From Macrobrachium rosenbergii (lineage: Eukaryota; Arthropoda; Malacostraca; Decapoda; Palaemonidae), in the NCBI RefSeq assembly GCF_040412425.1, contig NC_089781.1, positions 56,451,468 to 56,515,467 of the forward strand: DNA of 64,000 nucleotides. Direction: 5' to 3'. The notes under the pieces were generated by a model. It was not told the origin of the DNA. It did not search any database and saw nothing but the letters and a program-made list of their open reading frames with translations. A program made the position numbers and the translations under genes. Shown here piece by piece: positions 1 through 10,073 of this stretch. Every line of letters begins with the position of its first letter. The first letter of the stretch is position 1.

Positions 1-1112
1 TTGAGTCATCCTTGTCGCTCAGCAGCCGCTCCCATCGGCCCAAATCATCCAAAACGCCCCCAGCTGTTTCAAGGGACAAACTCCCCCTTGCGCAATCATA
101 CAACGAAGAGGAAACACTCTCAGCAAAGATATTTATATCACTACAATCTATTATATCAGTTGGAGTAATATCACGAATAAATTTCTTCTTATCTATGTTA
201 CAAAACCTAACAGGTTTCTTGATAAACGTGCGACCAGCAGTCCCGCTCAACTCAATTGAATGGCTTCCAAGTGACGCTGCTCTTAACAAAATATTATCGA
301 CATTTATATCAACACCAGCTACTGTTAATGCTATTGGCGCATGGTCCAATGGAAGATCATCTCGATGACAAACATAAAAATTTCTCATATTTTCAAGTAT
401 ATTCCGTGACACTACACATGTATCTATTTCAGAAATCCAAACTCCACCTTTCCTGTAAGTTTTGTTGCTGGTAAAATGCTTACTCAGTGTTCTTAGATTA
501 TTTAACACTAACAGACCATTATCTTTACAAATAGCAGTGAGTATATCTGCATTATCATTAGCATGACCAATATCGTCACTAATAACAGGATAGGAAAGCG
601 TATTATCTTCACAATCATTAAGTAAATACCTTAATGTCTTCCCAAATCTGCAATTCATATCACCCATTAATACATACCCACTCACGTGGTTTGAATATAT
701 TTTTCCTGGATTGAAGCAAAGAAGAATGAGAATAATACGGAGAATCACTTGGCGGAATATAACAAAACCCAAACAGAATACCCTCAGCGCTTCCAAACTG
801 AATCCATACCTGATCTCCAATACTTACATCAGCATTAAGTACCAAATGGGATAAACTATTCCTTACAAAAACTACCGTTCCGCCTCGATTACCAGAACCT
901 ATTAAATTACTACGATACATCACATATCCAGGTAATGATTCAGATAAACTTGTTTTCACCTCAGTTAGACATATCACATCATAATTATACAATAACTGCA
1001 TGACACAATTCTTCTCCAGTTTAGTAAATATGCCGTTGATATTCCACGATACAACTTTAAAATCCCCTGTTCGCTGTGGATAATTTAAAACCCTGAAGAT
1101 GCCAACTATCAA
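1..1112 (-). pseudogene. LINE ORF2, N-terminal APE-type endonuclease (frameshifted, truncated by window)
   Basis: This is the nicking endonuclease that opens the target site for target-primed reverse transcription. Seen in order on the minus strand: FKVVSWNINGI near 1055-1023, the catalytic-Glu segment LTEVKTS near 965-945, GGTVVFVRNS near 880-850, and FCYIPPSDSPY near 765-735. A one-base frameshift near 690-705 follows, after which the frame resumes with MGDMN near 660-645 (the GDxN motif) and LDHAPI near 355-338 (the terminal DH motif). Reading continues open toward the window edge. The ORF opens at a Met at 1112 and overlaps the end of ORF1 in another frame. Identification as an APE endonuclease is firm, and the break makes this copy non-functional. 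Confidence 0.8.
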
Positions 1113-1377
1113 TAACTACATTGTCTCTATAAACTTTCCTCTCGCGAGTATCTAAGCGCACAGTACATCCAGCGTTTTCAGGACGCTCCTTTTCTATCTT
1201 CTCGACACGACGCAGCCTCTCCCATTCCTTCCTAACAGCCGGATGAACATCCTTCTTGATAAAAATCTTCTTGTAGGGGTCACCAGCAGTTTTGAGGTTC
1301 TTGGCACAATCCAAGATATTCGGCCGCAAGTTTTTGTCACTCAAGGTCACTAGTAAGGGACGGCGCCTCTGTGGGTT
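1057..1377 (-). pseudogene. LINE ORF1, C-terminal part (downstream of the Gypsy A insertion)
   Basis: Second half of the LINE ORF1, separated from its start at 6978 by the 5.1-kb insertion. It reads in frame from the junction through a basic stretch (QRRRPLLV) and a charged region (RKEWERLRRVEKIEKERPEN) to a stop at 1057-1059. ORF1 proteins of this group bind element RNA and act as chaperones; the esterase or RRM subtype is not evident here. The last 50 or so bases overlap the beginning of ORF2 in a different frame, as in many compact LINEs. No internal stop is visible. Confidence 0.7.
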
Positions 1378-1381
1378 ACTT

Positions 1382-1807
1382 TGTAAGGTGTCAAAGAAAC
1401 GAGCAGGTAAAGGTTACTGCTGCTTTATTACAGATCCAGGCGGCTATATTGCCGACTGACGCCGGGCCGTGAGAGACAATGGAATTGACTGTGACCTGAG
1501 GTCGAAACAATAAACAATAATATGCAGTGAACGAGTGCAAATTACAATACAAAATATACAGAGCTACAATATAGATACAGTCTTGATGCCTGTGAATGAA
1601 GAAACATGTGATAAACAATGTGTGACATTCGTATAAATACCATAAAGTAAAAATGATTAAAATGCGTGACCTGGCACGTTTTTATTTAATGCGTGACTAA
1701 TTGAGCTTGAAGAAAACGGGAAGTCACCAAAGAAAACAAGCTCAGCGGAGACTTAATTAATGGCGCCGCCGAAACACTATCCTGGCGCCCATGGAAAAGA
1801 CTTTACA
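1382..1807 (-). repeat. 3' LTR of Gypsy A
   Basis: Long terminal repeat of 426 bp; on the element strand it starts TGTAAAG and ends CTTACA. It matches the 5' copy at 6081-6513 with several small indels, notably a shortened stretch near 1440-1460. An everted pair of AGGTCA-like half-sites lies at 1492-1504, upstream (on the minus strand) of the TATA-like and AATAAA-like bases near 1440 and 1425. Confidence 0.9.
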
Positions 1808-1823
1808 GATACTCCCCCCAAGA
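1808..1823 (-). promoter_or_regulatory. Polypurine tract of Gypsy A
   Basis: On the minus strand a run of G with flanking A/T (TTGGGGGGAGTATC) sits directly upstream of the 3' LTR. This is the expected position for the RNase H-resistant primer of plus-strand synthesis. The same tract precedes the 3' LTR of Gypsy D. Confidence 0.7.
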
Positions 1824-1839
1824 CGAGGGACGCGCCTGA

Positions 1840-4800
1840 TTAATCCCCTGTACCTGGTGGGACGCTGAAGAAGGGTGCCGCGGCTCCTTGAAGATAACTC
1901 AAGGGCCTCCCGCCTGTGAGGCTGCTGTTTAGCGGTCCTTCCTGCAGCGGCACAGAGCGCCTGCGGGGTGAGGGCGTGCTGGAGTGCGTTTCCCGAAGGG
2001 GTGCTGTGTCGCTGCCGGGACTCTCCGACAGGAAGGCGGGCTTTAGCCGGTCTATGGAAACCCAGTCGTTTGCCTGGGAGTGCCAGCCGAACGCTTTGCT
2101 GTTCCGCTCCAGCACGCAGAAGGGTCCCCTGTGGGCTTAGTTAGTGGTGGACGGACGGGCGCCGACTCTGACGAAGACGTGGGTGGCGGATGACAGCTGT
2201 GGCGGCACGAAGGTGGTTGCTCTGTCGATGTATGAGCGCCTGCAAGGGGCTAACTTGCCGCCACGTCGCTGGAGCCTCTGCAGAGATGGGGAGTGGCGAT
2301 CATCCGTCACGAGCTCTCCCGGCACCACGAGGGGTTCCCAGTTTGGTTTGTTCAGCTGCGGATGGGGTGCCGCTGGCTCTGGGGCGGTCCTCAACCTGAG
2401 GAGGACCCACGGCAGCTGATGTTTCCAGTCCTCGGCAGTGCAGCGGGCCATGAGGGATGACTTTAAGGACCTGTGGAACCCAGTTCAACCAGGCCGTTGG
2501 TCGCTGGGTTGTACGCTGTGGTGGTGTGGTGCGTGGTTCCCAGCAGTTGAGCCAGGGCAGACCACAGCTCGGAGAGGAAAGGCCCTGTCGGTTGTGATGT
2601 GGTCCGGGCGCCATGCGGCTAACCCAACTGGAGAGCAGGGCCTCGGCGCACGCCGCTGGCGGTGGCTTCTTGCATGGGCGTGGCTAGGCCACCTGCTGCC
2701 GAACGGTCTACCACCGTGAGGAGGTATTTGATCCGCCTGATGGGGAAGGGCCCGACGACGTCGATGTGGGATGTGGCCAAGCGGCGTCCTGGCTGTGGGA
2801 ACTCGCCTACCCCGACTCCGTGACGACCCACTTTACTGGTCTGGCACTGCAGGCACTGTTTTGCCGAGGCTGTGGCGTCCTTTTGCACCCCGTGCCAGAC
2901 GAACTTTTTTGAAAGCAGTTTGGCCAAGGTCCTGCCGGAGGGGTGAGAGGCCGTGAATGATGTCGAATACCTGGCGGCGGCGTGAGGTTGGAACCAAAGG
3001 GCGGGGCTGGCCTGTGCTGATGTCACAGAGCAGGCTGGGGCCTCGGGCGAGGGGTCACGTCCCGCCACTTGAGGGATGTGATGGCGGTGCGGTATGCTGG
3101 GGTTTCTGGGTCAGCGGCCTGTTCTCTGAGCAAAAGTCCTGGTAATCCTACACCAAGCTGCACTGACGTTCAACTCGACTTCTGGAGAGGGCGTCTGCTA
3201 CGGATTTTTCTTGCCGGGAGGTACCTGACGGAACAGGTAAACTCGCATGGCTGAGAGGTGGCGCTGCTGTCTGAAGACCATGCGTCCCCTGCTTCGTGAA
3301 GGCGTGAACCAGTGGCTGGTGGTCTGTGAAGATTGTGAAGGGCGTCCTCCAGGAGGAACTTGAAGTGCCGAACTGCCAATGGTCATCGCGCAGAGTTCCC
3401 TGTCGAAGGTGCTGTAGCGGGACTCTGCGGGACTGAACTTTTGCTGAAGAAGGCGATGGGCTGGGGGCGCCGTTGATGATTTGCTCCAGAACAGCACCGC
3501 AGGCAACGTTACTGGCGTCTGTCGTCAGCTGGAGGGGGAGCCTTGGGATCCTGTGTGCCAAGGCGGTTGCTCTTGGTGAGGGCGGCCTTGAGTCAGGGAA
3601 AAGGCCTGCTGCTGGCTGGGTCCCCAAGACAGGGACTTCTGACCTTTAGGACTTCCGTCAGGGGGCTGGCAGTGCGCGATCCCGGGATGAACCGCCTGTA
3701 GAAGTTTACCATCCCAAGGAACTCCTGGACGGCCTTGATGGAGGTGGGTGTCGGGAACTTGCAACGGCCTGCCACTTTCGATGTAAGAGGGCGGACGCCT
3801 GTCGGAGACACCTCGTGACCCAGGAATTCTGCTTTCTGGACGCCGAAGGTACACTTGTCAAAACGGACTGACATTGTTGTTTTCTTGGAGGCGCTGGAGG
3901 ACTGCTTTGATGTGCCTCTGGTGTTCGCCAGAGACCTGGAAAATATGAGAATGTCGTCGACGTAGCAGACGCAGAATTTTAGGTCCCCAGGATGCTGTCC
4001 ATGAGCCGCTGGAAGGTGGCCCCGTGCCTCAGCCCGAAGGTGGAGAAGGCGAACACATAGGACCCGGAGGGCGTGATGATGGCTGTCTTTGGTATGTCCT
4101 CTGGCGCAACAGGTACCTGGAAATAAGATTTAAGAAGGTCCAATTTAGTGAATATTTTGGCCCCGTGAAAGGAGGCCGTGAGGTCTTGCATATTGGGCAG
4201 AGGGTAGTGGTCGGGCTCCGTTGCAATGTTGAGCCGCCTGTAGTCGCCGCAGGGGTCTCCAGGAGCCGTCCGGTTTCTGCACCATGTGGAGGGGGAGGCC
4301 CATGGACTGGAGGCTTTCCTGCAGATGCCCATCCGTTCCATCTCCGCGCTGAATGCGCTTTTTCGCCACTGATCCTGAAGGCGCTGAGGGGAAGCCTCAT
4401 GAACTGCATGTGTCGGGGCCCTTTAGTCACTATATGGTGGTATATGCCGTTGTTTGGCTGGGGCCCCGGGGACTTGGCGAATGCTCGGGCTTAAACACCT
4501 CAGGGAACTCCGACAGAAGGTGTGCATACTGGTGGGGGCGACGGGGGTGCTGATGGTGGGTCTGGGTCCCACCGTTAACGGGAGAGACCGGCAGGAGTCG
4601 GTATCGGTTGAGGCGCTGTGCCATCACTGCCGACTAGCAGGCCGAAGTGCGCCAGAAAATCGGCCCCCAGGAGTGGGGTTCTTGACATCCGCGACGATGA
4701 AGTCCCAGGAGTAACTCTGGCCAAGGATGGAGATCGACAGGAGCCTGGTGCCGTTTTGGAGAGGATGGGGGTTCCGTTGGCGGCCGTCAGGAAGGCGGCC

Positions 4801-4900
4801 GGGTCTGGTGTCTGGTTGCGGTCCTCTCTGGATGCTGGGAAGACCGACTTGAAGGCTCCTGTGTCGACCAGCATCATCCTGCCGGAGACGGTGTCGCGGA
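1840..4900 (-). pseudogene. Pol of Gypsy A: protease, RT, RNase H, integrase (multiple frameshifts)
   Basis: Domains follow in Ty3/Gypsy order on the minus strand. Protease has the VDTGA active site near 4868-4852 and PLLGADFLAHFGL near 4690-4650. RT has GDYRRLN, LPNMQDLTASF and the YVDD box near 3966-3955, just after a frameshift near 3979. RNase H starts near LTTDASNVACGA (3535-3500). Integrase has VWHGVQKDA and a CX2C pair (CLQCQ) near 2900-2850, HIDVVGPF with the first catalytic Asp near 2775, a second Asp near 2590 and the NGLVE Glu near 2490. The C-terminal tail ends near 1850. The frame shifts at least eight times, so no functional polyprotein can be made. Pol is collinear with Gypsy D. 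Confidence 0.8.
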
Positions 4901-4939
4901 CGTAAAAACCTACTGTTTTTGAGGCCCTGGGTTCTTCGG

Positions 4940-5848
4940 GCCTGCCATGGCGCCATCAAACCTGCTGGTCAAGTACCCCCTTTTTTAAACGGTTGAACGA
5001 GCAGGGCGGCAGGCAGTTTCGGGCGTCCTTTCCGAACCACTTGTGGTAGCGACAGAAGCCCGGGACCACCGCCTGCTGTGGTTCGGTGGACGCCTGTTGG
5101 CGATGGCGTTGACGGGCTGCTTTCACGCCCTCTTCAGGCTGGACGGAGCTGACCGGCTGTGTGGCCGGTTTTAGCCGCTGTGAAGCCTTGACGGAGTCTG
5201 TGAGGTGTTGTGCCGCCTCTCTAATGAGGTCCTCGACAGGCATGGTGTAGGGGTGAGCTATCTGATTGCGTACTTCCGGGAGGAGTTGGCGAAGGAAGAT
5301 TTCCTGTGAAGCTTATCTCCTGCCGCTTGTTTGTGTCACCCAAGACTGGTGTTGACAGGAGATCTACGACCATGCCCTGCCGCCTCTTGGATTGAGGTCG
5401 GGGCGTGGGATTATTGGCAAGGTCGATAGCACGGGCGGCCCGCCGGCGATGGGCAGGAGCAAGCTTCGAGGAGGAACTTTTGTGGTGCTGTATGAGAGGT
5501 GTGTGTTTCGGGTACTCCGCGAGATGAGTTTGTTGTAAACACGTCCTCGGAAGGGCGTTGAGCACTGTGTCGGCCTGTAGGATTTCGTCCGTGAGGTCCG
5601 CGATTCTGAAGTGGCATTTCACCCCGCGCAGCCACCTCGATGGGTTCCCCAGCGTTAAACGGGCGGCAGCTTTACGGTGAGGGCGGCCCGCGATTGTGTT
5701 GCCCGGCCGCCGTGTGTTTTCGGGCGCTGGTGTTGAGTTTCGGAGGGCCTCGATGCGGGGCGGGCGCGGCTGTGATGGGAGGTAGGTAAAACCTCACAGT
5801 CCGCGGGTCCGCGTTAACTGCATGAAGGAGGGGATATCCGCGTCCATG
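4940..5848 (-). pseudogene. Gag of Gypsy A with CHCC zinc finger (frameshifted)
   Basis: Structural capsid/nucleocapsid protein. The likely start is ATG at 5848 on the minus strand (MDADI...), shared with Gypsy D at 28498. Pieces in different frames can be followed: the capsid N-terminal motif KCHFRIADLTDEILQADTVL near 5618-5560, a basic middle with HLTDSVKASQRLKPA near 5200-5150, and the zinc finger CRYHKWFGKDARNCLPPC at 5054-5001. The finger is CX2HX9CX3C rather than the usual retroviral CCHC, a hallmark described for CsRn1-type elements. Several one-base shifts break the frame. Protease follows immediately. Confidence 0.75.
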
Positions 5849-6059
5849 CTCGCTCCTTTGACCCCTTACTGGAGTGGGGTACTGCCATCAGTACGCACTT
5901 TCGTGCGCCGTGTGGTTCCGCTAGTGACGCTGGTGGGGTACGCCGACTGTCTAGTCAGCACGCCAAACGCTGGTTACAGCGCCATGTTTAGGGCGCTAAG
6001 AGCGTTTTGGAGAAATCCTGGAGCCAAGACTGAGTCGCCGTGAGTCCGCTAATGGCTCC

Positions 6060-6079
6060 GGGATACTCCGGGGTCACCA
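6060..6079 (-). promoter_or_regulatory. Primer-binding site of Gypsy A (tRNA-Trp-like)
   Basis: On the minus strand, one base after the 5' LTR, the sequence reads TGGTGACCCCGGAGTATCC. The first 11 bases match the complement of the 3' end of animal tRNA-Trp including CCA. This is where reverse transcription would be primed. Confidence 0.75.
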
Positions 6080-6080
6080 C

Positions 6081-6513
6081 TGTAAGGTGTCAAAGAAACG
6101 AGCAGGTAAAGGTTACTGCTGCTTTATTACAGATCCAGGCGGCCTTATATTGGCGGCCACAGAAACCAAGACGCCGGGCCGTGAGAGACAATGGAATTGA
6201 CTGTGACCTGAGGTCGAAACAATAAACAATAATATGCAGTGAACGAGTGCAAATTACAATACAAAAACTATACAGAGCTACAATATAGATACAGTCTTGA
6301 TGCCTGTGAATGAAGAAACATGTGATACACAATGTGTGACATTCGTATAAATACCATAAAGTAAAAATGATTAAAATGCGTGACCTGGCACGTTTTAGGC
6401 GTGACTAATTGAGCTTGAAGAAAACGGAAGTCACCAAAGAAAACAAGCTCAGCGGAGACTTAATTAATGGCGCCGCCGAAACACTATCCTGGCGCCGAAT
6501 TGGTGACTTTACA
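6081..6513 (-). repeat. 5' LTR of Gypsy A
   Basis: 433-bp LTR with TG...CA ends, which would act as promoter. The half-site pair is at 6204-6216. It ends one base before the primer-binding site. Its differences from the 3' LTR at 1382-1807 are mostly short indels, so the insertion is fairly young or the assembled sequence carries indel errors. Confidence 0.9.
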
Positions 6514-6517
6514 ACTT

Positions 6518-6978
6518 TGTCCTAACCTGCGACACGTAGCGGTTACATTTCCTACCCCAATCCGAGTGCAGATTTTTTGAAGCTTAACATTATCAGATGT
6601 TGCTCCATCAAACTCTTCCTCATAATCTGGAATCCCCAAAATTATTAGATTACACTCTCTTTCCTTACGGTCCAAGGCCTCTAGGAACAGCTGCTGTTTG
6701 ACGATGATATCCTGTTGTTTTTCCACTTTAGACTCGAGAGCTGCTATTTTCTTGTTTATAACACTTTCAGGGGAAACCACAAGGGTCTTTAAAGAATCCA
6801 GTTCCTTCATGACGTCATCGAGCTTCTCCACAATGCCTGACAATCCCTGATCATTTTCTCTCGCAGTTAAGATGCTGTCAATTAAATCCTCTTTGTTTAC
6901 CTTATTCAATTGATGTCTCGGCATCTTACGTAACTCAGACAGCTGTCTAGCCATGACAAATAACGAAAGATAGGACAC
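6518..6978 (-). pseudogene. LINE ORF1, N-terminal part
   Basis: Open frame from Met 6978 (a second Met at 6954, MARQLSELRKMP, is equally likely as start). Residues 10-110 are rich in Leu, Glu and Lys, with a heptad-like pattern through KIAALESKVEKQQDIIVKQQ that suggests a coiled coil for trimerisation. The segment CNLIILGIPD follows, a pattern commonly seen in LINE ORF1-like and related zinc-finger proteins (xNxIIxGxPE). The frame runs into the Gypsy LTR at 6513 and ends there artificially; the true continuation is at 1377. The non-coding stretch just upstream, 6979-7240, is probably the LINE 5' leader and flank. Confidence 0.75.
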
Positions 6979-7289
6979 CTCACCTGTAACCTATAGTAAT
7001 GATACTTATTGTTTCAACTGCGCATGCGCAAGTACAATGGCTGAGCAAAATTCTGGACACCCAAAAACTGGAAGTTTTCACTCACAGTTTATGCAACAAT
7101 GACACAGTACACCCTTTACCAATCCACTTCACAATAATCTTCAGGTATTCATAGTAATGTGTAATGATTCCAGGCAAAGCAGAACTCACTCTGCTCATAA
7201 AAAACACACTATTTCGAAGAGCCTCTTGACCTGCCTGCTTGCGTGTGTTGGTAGTTCTTCTTCACTGCATTCTTCTATTTAATCTTCGG

Positions 7290-9650
7290 TCTCAGAAATA
7301 CAGGTGCCACATTCCAGCGACTGATGGACACCATTTTGGGGGACCTGCCCTTCTGCACTGCATCTACTATGTCGATGACATCCTGATCTTCTCCAGGTTG
7401 CCTGAGGAGCACCTTCGACATGTCTGGGCAGTCTTAAAACATCCACAGGAGAGCAGCCTAGTGGTGAGGTTCGACAAGTTCATCTTTGGGAAGGAAAAAA
7501 TAGATTTCCTTGGGCACGAGATCTTACCTGCAGGAGCATGTCCGACGGCATCTAAGGTGAAGGCCATAGAGAAGTTCCCAGAACCCCAAAACATCAAGGC
7601 CCTGCAGGAGCTTATGGGGATAAATTACTACAGACGGTTCATCCCCAATGTCGCCCAAATCATTTACCCACTAACATCAGTCCTGAAGGGAAAGCCAAAG
7701 GCACTGACCTGGGAAGCTCCACAGCTGAAGGCATTCAGCGAAATGAAGGCAGCCCCCGCCAGTACCACGACTTTGACACACCACAACCCTGCAGCTGCCC
7801 TCAGGTTAACAACGGACGCCAGCAACATCGCCTGCAGTGCAGTACTGGAGCAGGTGGTGAACGGCGCCCCTCAGCCCTTGGCCTTCTTCAGCCGCAAATT
7901 CTCACCAGCCGAAACCCGCTACAGAGCCTTCGACAGGAACTGCTGGCTATCTACCAGGCCATAAGGCAGTTTAAGTACCTGCTGGAGGGCACCGAATTCA
8001 CCATCCTGACGGACCACAAACCCCTGGTGCACGCCTTCGCAAAGCAGGGAGACACATGGTCAGCAAGACAGCAGCGGCACCTAACCGCCATCTCAGAATT
8101 CAGCCGCACCATCAAATACGTCCCTGGGAGAAAAAATCCAGTAGCCGACGCCCTGTCAAGAGTAGAAATAAACTCCCTCCAGCTCAGCATCGACTACGAA
8201 GACCTGGCAAAGGAGCAAGAGCGGACCTTGAGACAGCAGCCTACAGAACATCACTGATGGCACTGAAGTGGGAAGACGTGCCCTTAGGAAACTCCAGAAC
8301 AACACTCCTTTGTGACACCAGCACAGGCTGCCCTCGCCCCCTTGTGCCAGCTTCAAGGAGAAAGCAGGCGTTCGATGTGATACACGGTCTCTCCCATCCT
8401 TCAGGACGCAACAGTGCGCCTTATAACCAACAAGTTCGTCTGGCACAGTATCAACAAGGACGTACGTCATTGGGCGAGGAACATAGCATGCCAGACGAGC
8501 AAAAAATCTCACCACACAGAATCAGGGATTGGCAAATTTCCCCAACCACGTCGGCGCTTCGGCCATATCCACGTCGACGTCGTCGGGCCCCTTCTGCAGT
8601 TTGGAGGAGCAAGATACCTCCTGACGGTTATAGACAGCTCACCCATTGGCCCGAAGCAACCCCCATGAAGGAGGCATCCACAATGTCATGCGCAGAAGCC
8701 CGACAGCATTGCCATGGACAGGGACCCTGCCTTCCTCTCAGAACTCTGGGTCTCCCTGGCACGTCTGATGGGCACAAAGCTGCACAGCACAACGGCGCAC
8801 AGCCCCACAGCGAACGGCATGATCAAGAGAGCCCACTGCTCTCTTAAGGCAGCTCTCTTGGCACGCTGCACCAACGAGAACTGGAGTGCACAGCTCCCCT
8901 GGGTCCTCTTGGGTCTTCGCACCGCACCTAAAGCAGATAGCGATGCCTCCCCGGCCGAAAAAGTCTACGGGGAAACACTGGTCATGCCCGGAGAATTCTT
9001 CTTGCTGTCAGCTGGGGGCGCCAGGATAGTGTTTCACCCTCCCAACTTCCCGTTTTCTTCAAGCTCAATTAGTTGAGGGAACTTTCACGGAAGGATAGTG
9101 TTTCGGCGCCATTAATTAAGTCTCCGCTGAGCTTGTTTTCTTTGGACTTCCCGTTTTCTTCAAGCTCAATTAGTCAGGACCAGCAGAAACAACCCACCTG
9201 CTCTTTCTTTGACCTGCCAGACTCTTGAGGAACTTTCACGGAAGTTCGCTCCTGTCATCTTTCACCGACAGGACCAGCAGATGGACACTGCCTTGTCGGC
9301 CTACATCTTCGTCAACACTTGTCGAGGCCCTACATGGGGCCCCACAGAGTCATCAGGCAGGCACCTGAAGCATTCCTGCTGGACATCCACAGGCATGAGG
9401 ACTGGGTAACGGTCGACAGGCTAAAACCAGCGTTCCTGTTGGACAACAAAATCAGTGAGGAGACAGGCAGCCGACCCAGAGTTCCACCTCAGCAACACTC
9501 CACAGGAACACCTGCCCCCACGCCGAAAAGAGGTCCAGGACGGCTCAGGAAACAGCCCATGCCAGAACCAGATGTCGCACCCACACCCCGCCCGCAGTTC
9601 TCAAGAAGTAGGGGCCCACTCCAGTCGCCGCAGCGCCTCCGCGATTGATG
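7290..9650 (+). pseudogene. Pol fragment of Gypsy B (RT C-terminus, RNase H, integrase)
   Basis: A long frame at 7239-7964 gives YYVDDILIFSR (RT box, near 7363-7395), FLGHEILPAG, INYYRRFIPN and the RNase H start LTTDASNIACSAVLEQVV. A frameshift near 7945 leads to the RNase H tail and KYVPGRKNPVADALSR near 8115-8160. Integrase follows with HIHVDVVGPL near 8560, MDRDPAFLSELW near 8714-8750 and TANGMIKRAHCSL near 8812-8850. In that last motif the catalytic Glu of NGxxER is replaced by Lys (AAG at 8824-8826), so integrase would be inactive even without the frameshifts. The C-terminal part resumes after 9230 and ends about 9650. Confidence 0.75.
9005..9230 (+). repeat. Fragments of a Gypsy A/D-type LTR inside Gypsy B integrase
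   Basis: The U3 start of the A/D LTR family appears twice in partial form: GCCAGGATAGTGTTT with CTTCCCGTTTTCTTCAAGCT near 9020-9074, and a longer piece at 9096-9175 with GGCGCCATTAATTAAGTCTC. An 18-base Gypsy B motif, GAGGAACTTTCACGGAAG, occurs near 9074-9093 and again at 9227-9244. This suggests duplication during repair or an ectopic exchange rather than a clean insertion. Confidence 0.6.
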
Positions 9651-9699
9651 TGTCATCCAATAATTTCTCGCATAATTATTGTCTTGGTGGGGAGAGTAT

Positions 9700-10073
9700 T
9701 GTAAGGGTATCAAACCGCCTCTCCATTCTTTGTGTTTTGCACTGCACTTGTACATTAGTCATGTCGTATTTGTCCCTTGTTATTGTTTCAGATTCTTTAT
9801 GTATCTCATTATATGTGTCATTCTACGGCCTATTCGCTGATATATATATCTGCCTTGTACATGTTCTGTAATGCTCTGTATATGTCATTTTATGTCTTTT
9901 AACAAACACAATTCTGTACGGGCGGGGGCCCGCAGGTCGCCCGCTACCTTTCCGTCCGCTTTCCGCATTATAAGTACCTGTCGTGAGTGAGACTGATTCT
10001 TTAATCTTCAACAACAACAACAATAAAGAATCAGTCTCACTTCTGACCTTTCTTGAACCTCACACTCTCTCCA
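9700..10073 (+). repeat. 3' LTR of Gypsy B
   Basis: Starts TGTAAGGGTATC right after a purine tract and probably ends at CTCTCTCCA. It contains a TATA-like ATTATAAG near 9968-9975. A perfect 17-bp inverted repeat (9987-10003 and 10024-10040) encloses a CAA-rich loop next to an AATAAA signal at 10022-10027. No identical partner LTR is in the window, so the end is approximate. Confidence 0.55.

Larger units (their letters stand above)
1382..6513 (-). mobile_element. Gypsy A: Ty3/Gypsy LTR retrotransposon, CsRn1-like, minus strand
   Basis: A 5,132-bp element with LTRs at both ends (TG...CA), a primer site next to the 5' LTR and a purine tract next to the 3' LTR. Gag and Pol lie between in the usual Ty3/Gypsy order protease-RT-RNase H-integrase. 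The Gag zinc finger is CX2HX9CX3C, the unusual CHCC type described for the CsRn1 clade. The primer site matches the tRNA-Trp 3' end, also typical of that clade. A 4-bp target duplication ACTT flanks it inside LINE ORF1. It closely resembles Gypsy D at 27843-32924 over its whole length. Confidence 0.9.
1..6978 (-). mobile_element. LINE (non-LTR retrotransposon), split by Gypsy A and cut by window edge
   Basis: A minus-strand LINE occupies 6978-6514 and 1381-1 and is interrupted by the LTR element at 1382-6513. The 4 bases ACTT at 1378-1381 recur at 6514-6517 as the target duplication. Removing the insert and one ACTT leaves the ORF1 frame open across the join, which shows that the two halves were one gene. 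Order on the minus strand is ORF1 with a coiled-coil-like N-terminus, then an overlapping ORF2 that begins with an APE-type endonuclease. Reverse transcriptase would lie beyond position 1. The family looks CR1/Jockey-like, but I cannot assign the clade without the RT domain. Confidence 0.8.
7285..10073 (+). mobile_element. Gypsy B: 5'-truncated Ty3/Gypsy element of a second CsRn1-like family
   Basis: Plus-strand element that begins abruptly inside RT and runs through RNase H and integrase to a purine-rich tract (GGTGGGGAGAGTAT, 9686-9699) and one LTR. No 5' LTR, Gag or protease is present, and 6979-7284 shows no related sequence. Its Pol matches A, C and D in order and motifs but is clearly more divergent. 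Integrase is interrupted near 9010-9230 by scraps of an A/D-type LTR. The right boundary at 10073 is inferred from a TG...CA reading of the LTR, because no partner LTR exists to prove it. Confidence 0.7.

Noticed and set aside
1840..3254. Plus-strand ORFs within Gypsy A
   Set aside because: Shadows of the minus-strand Pol in a GC-rich region.
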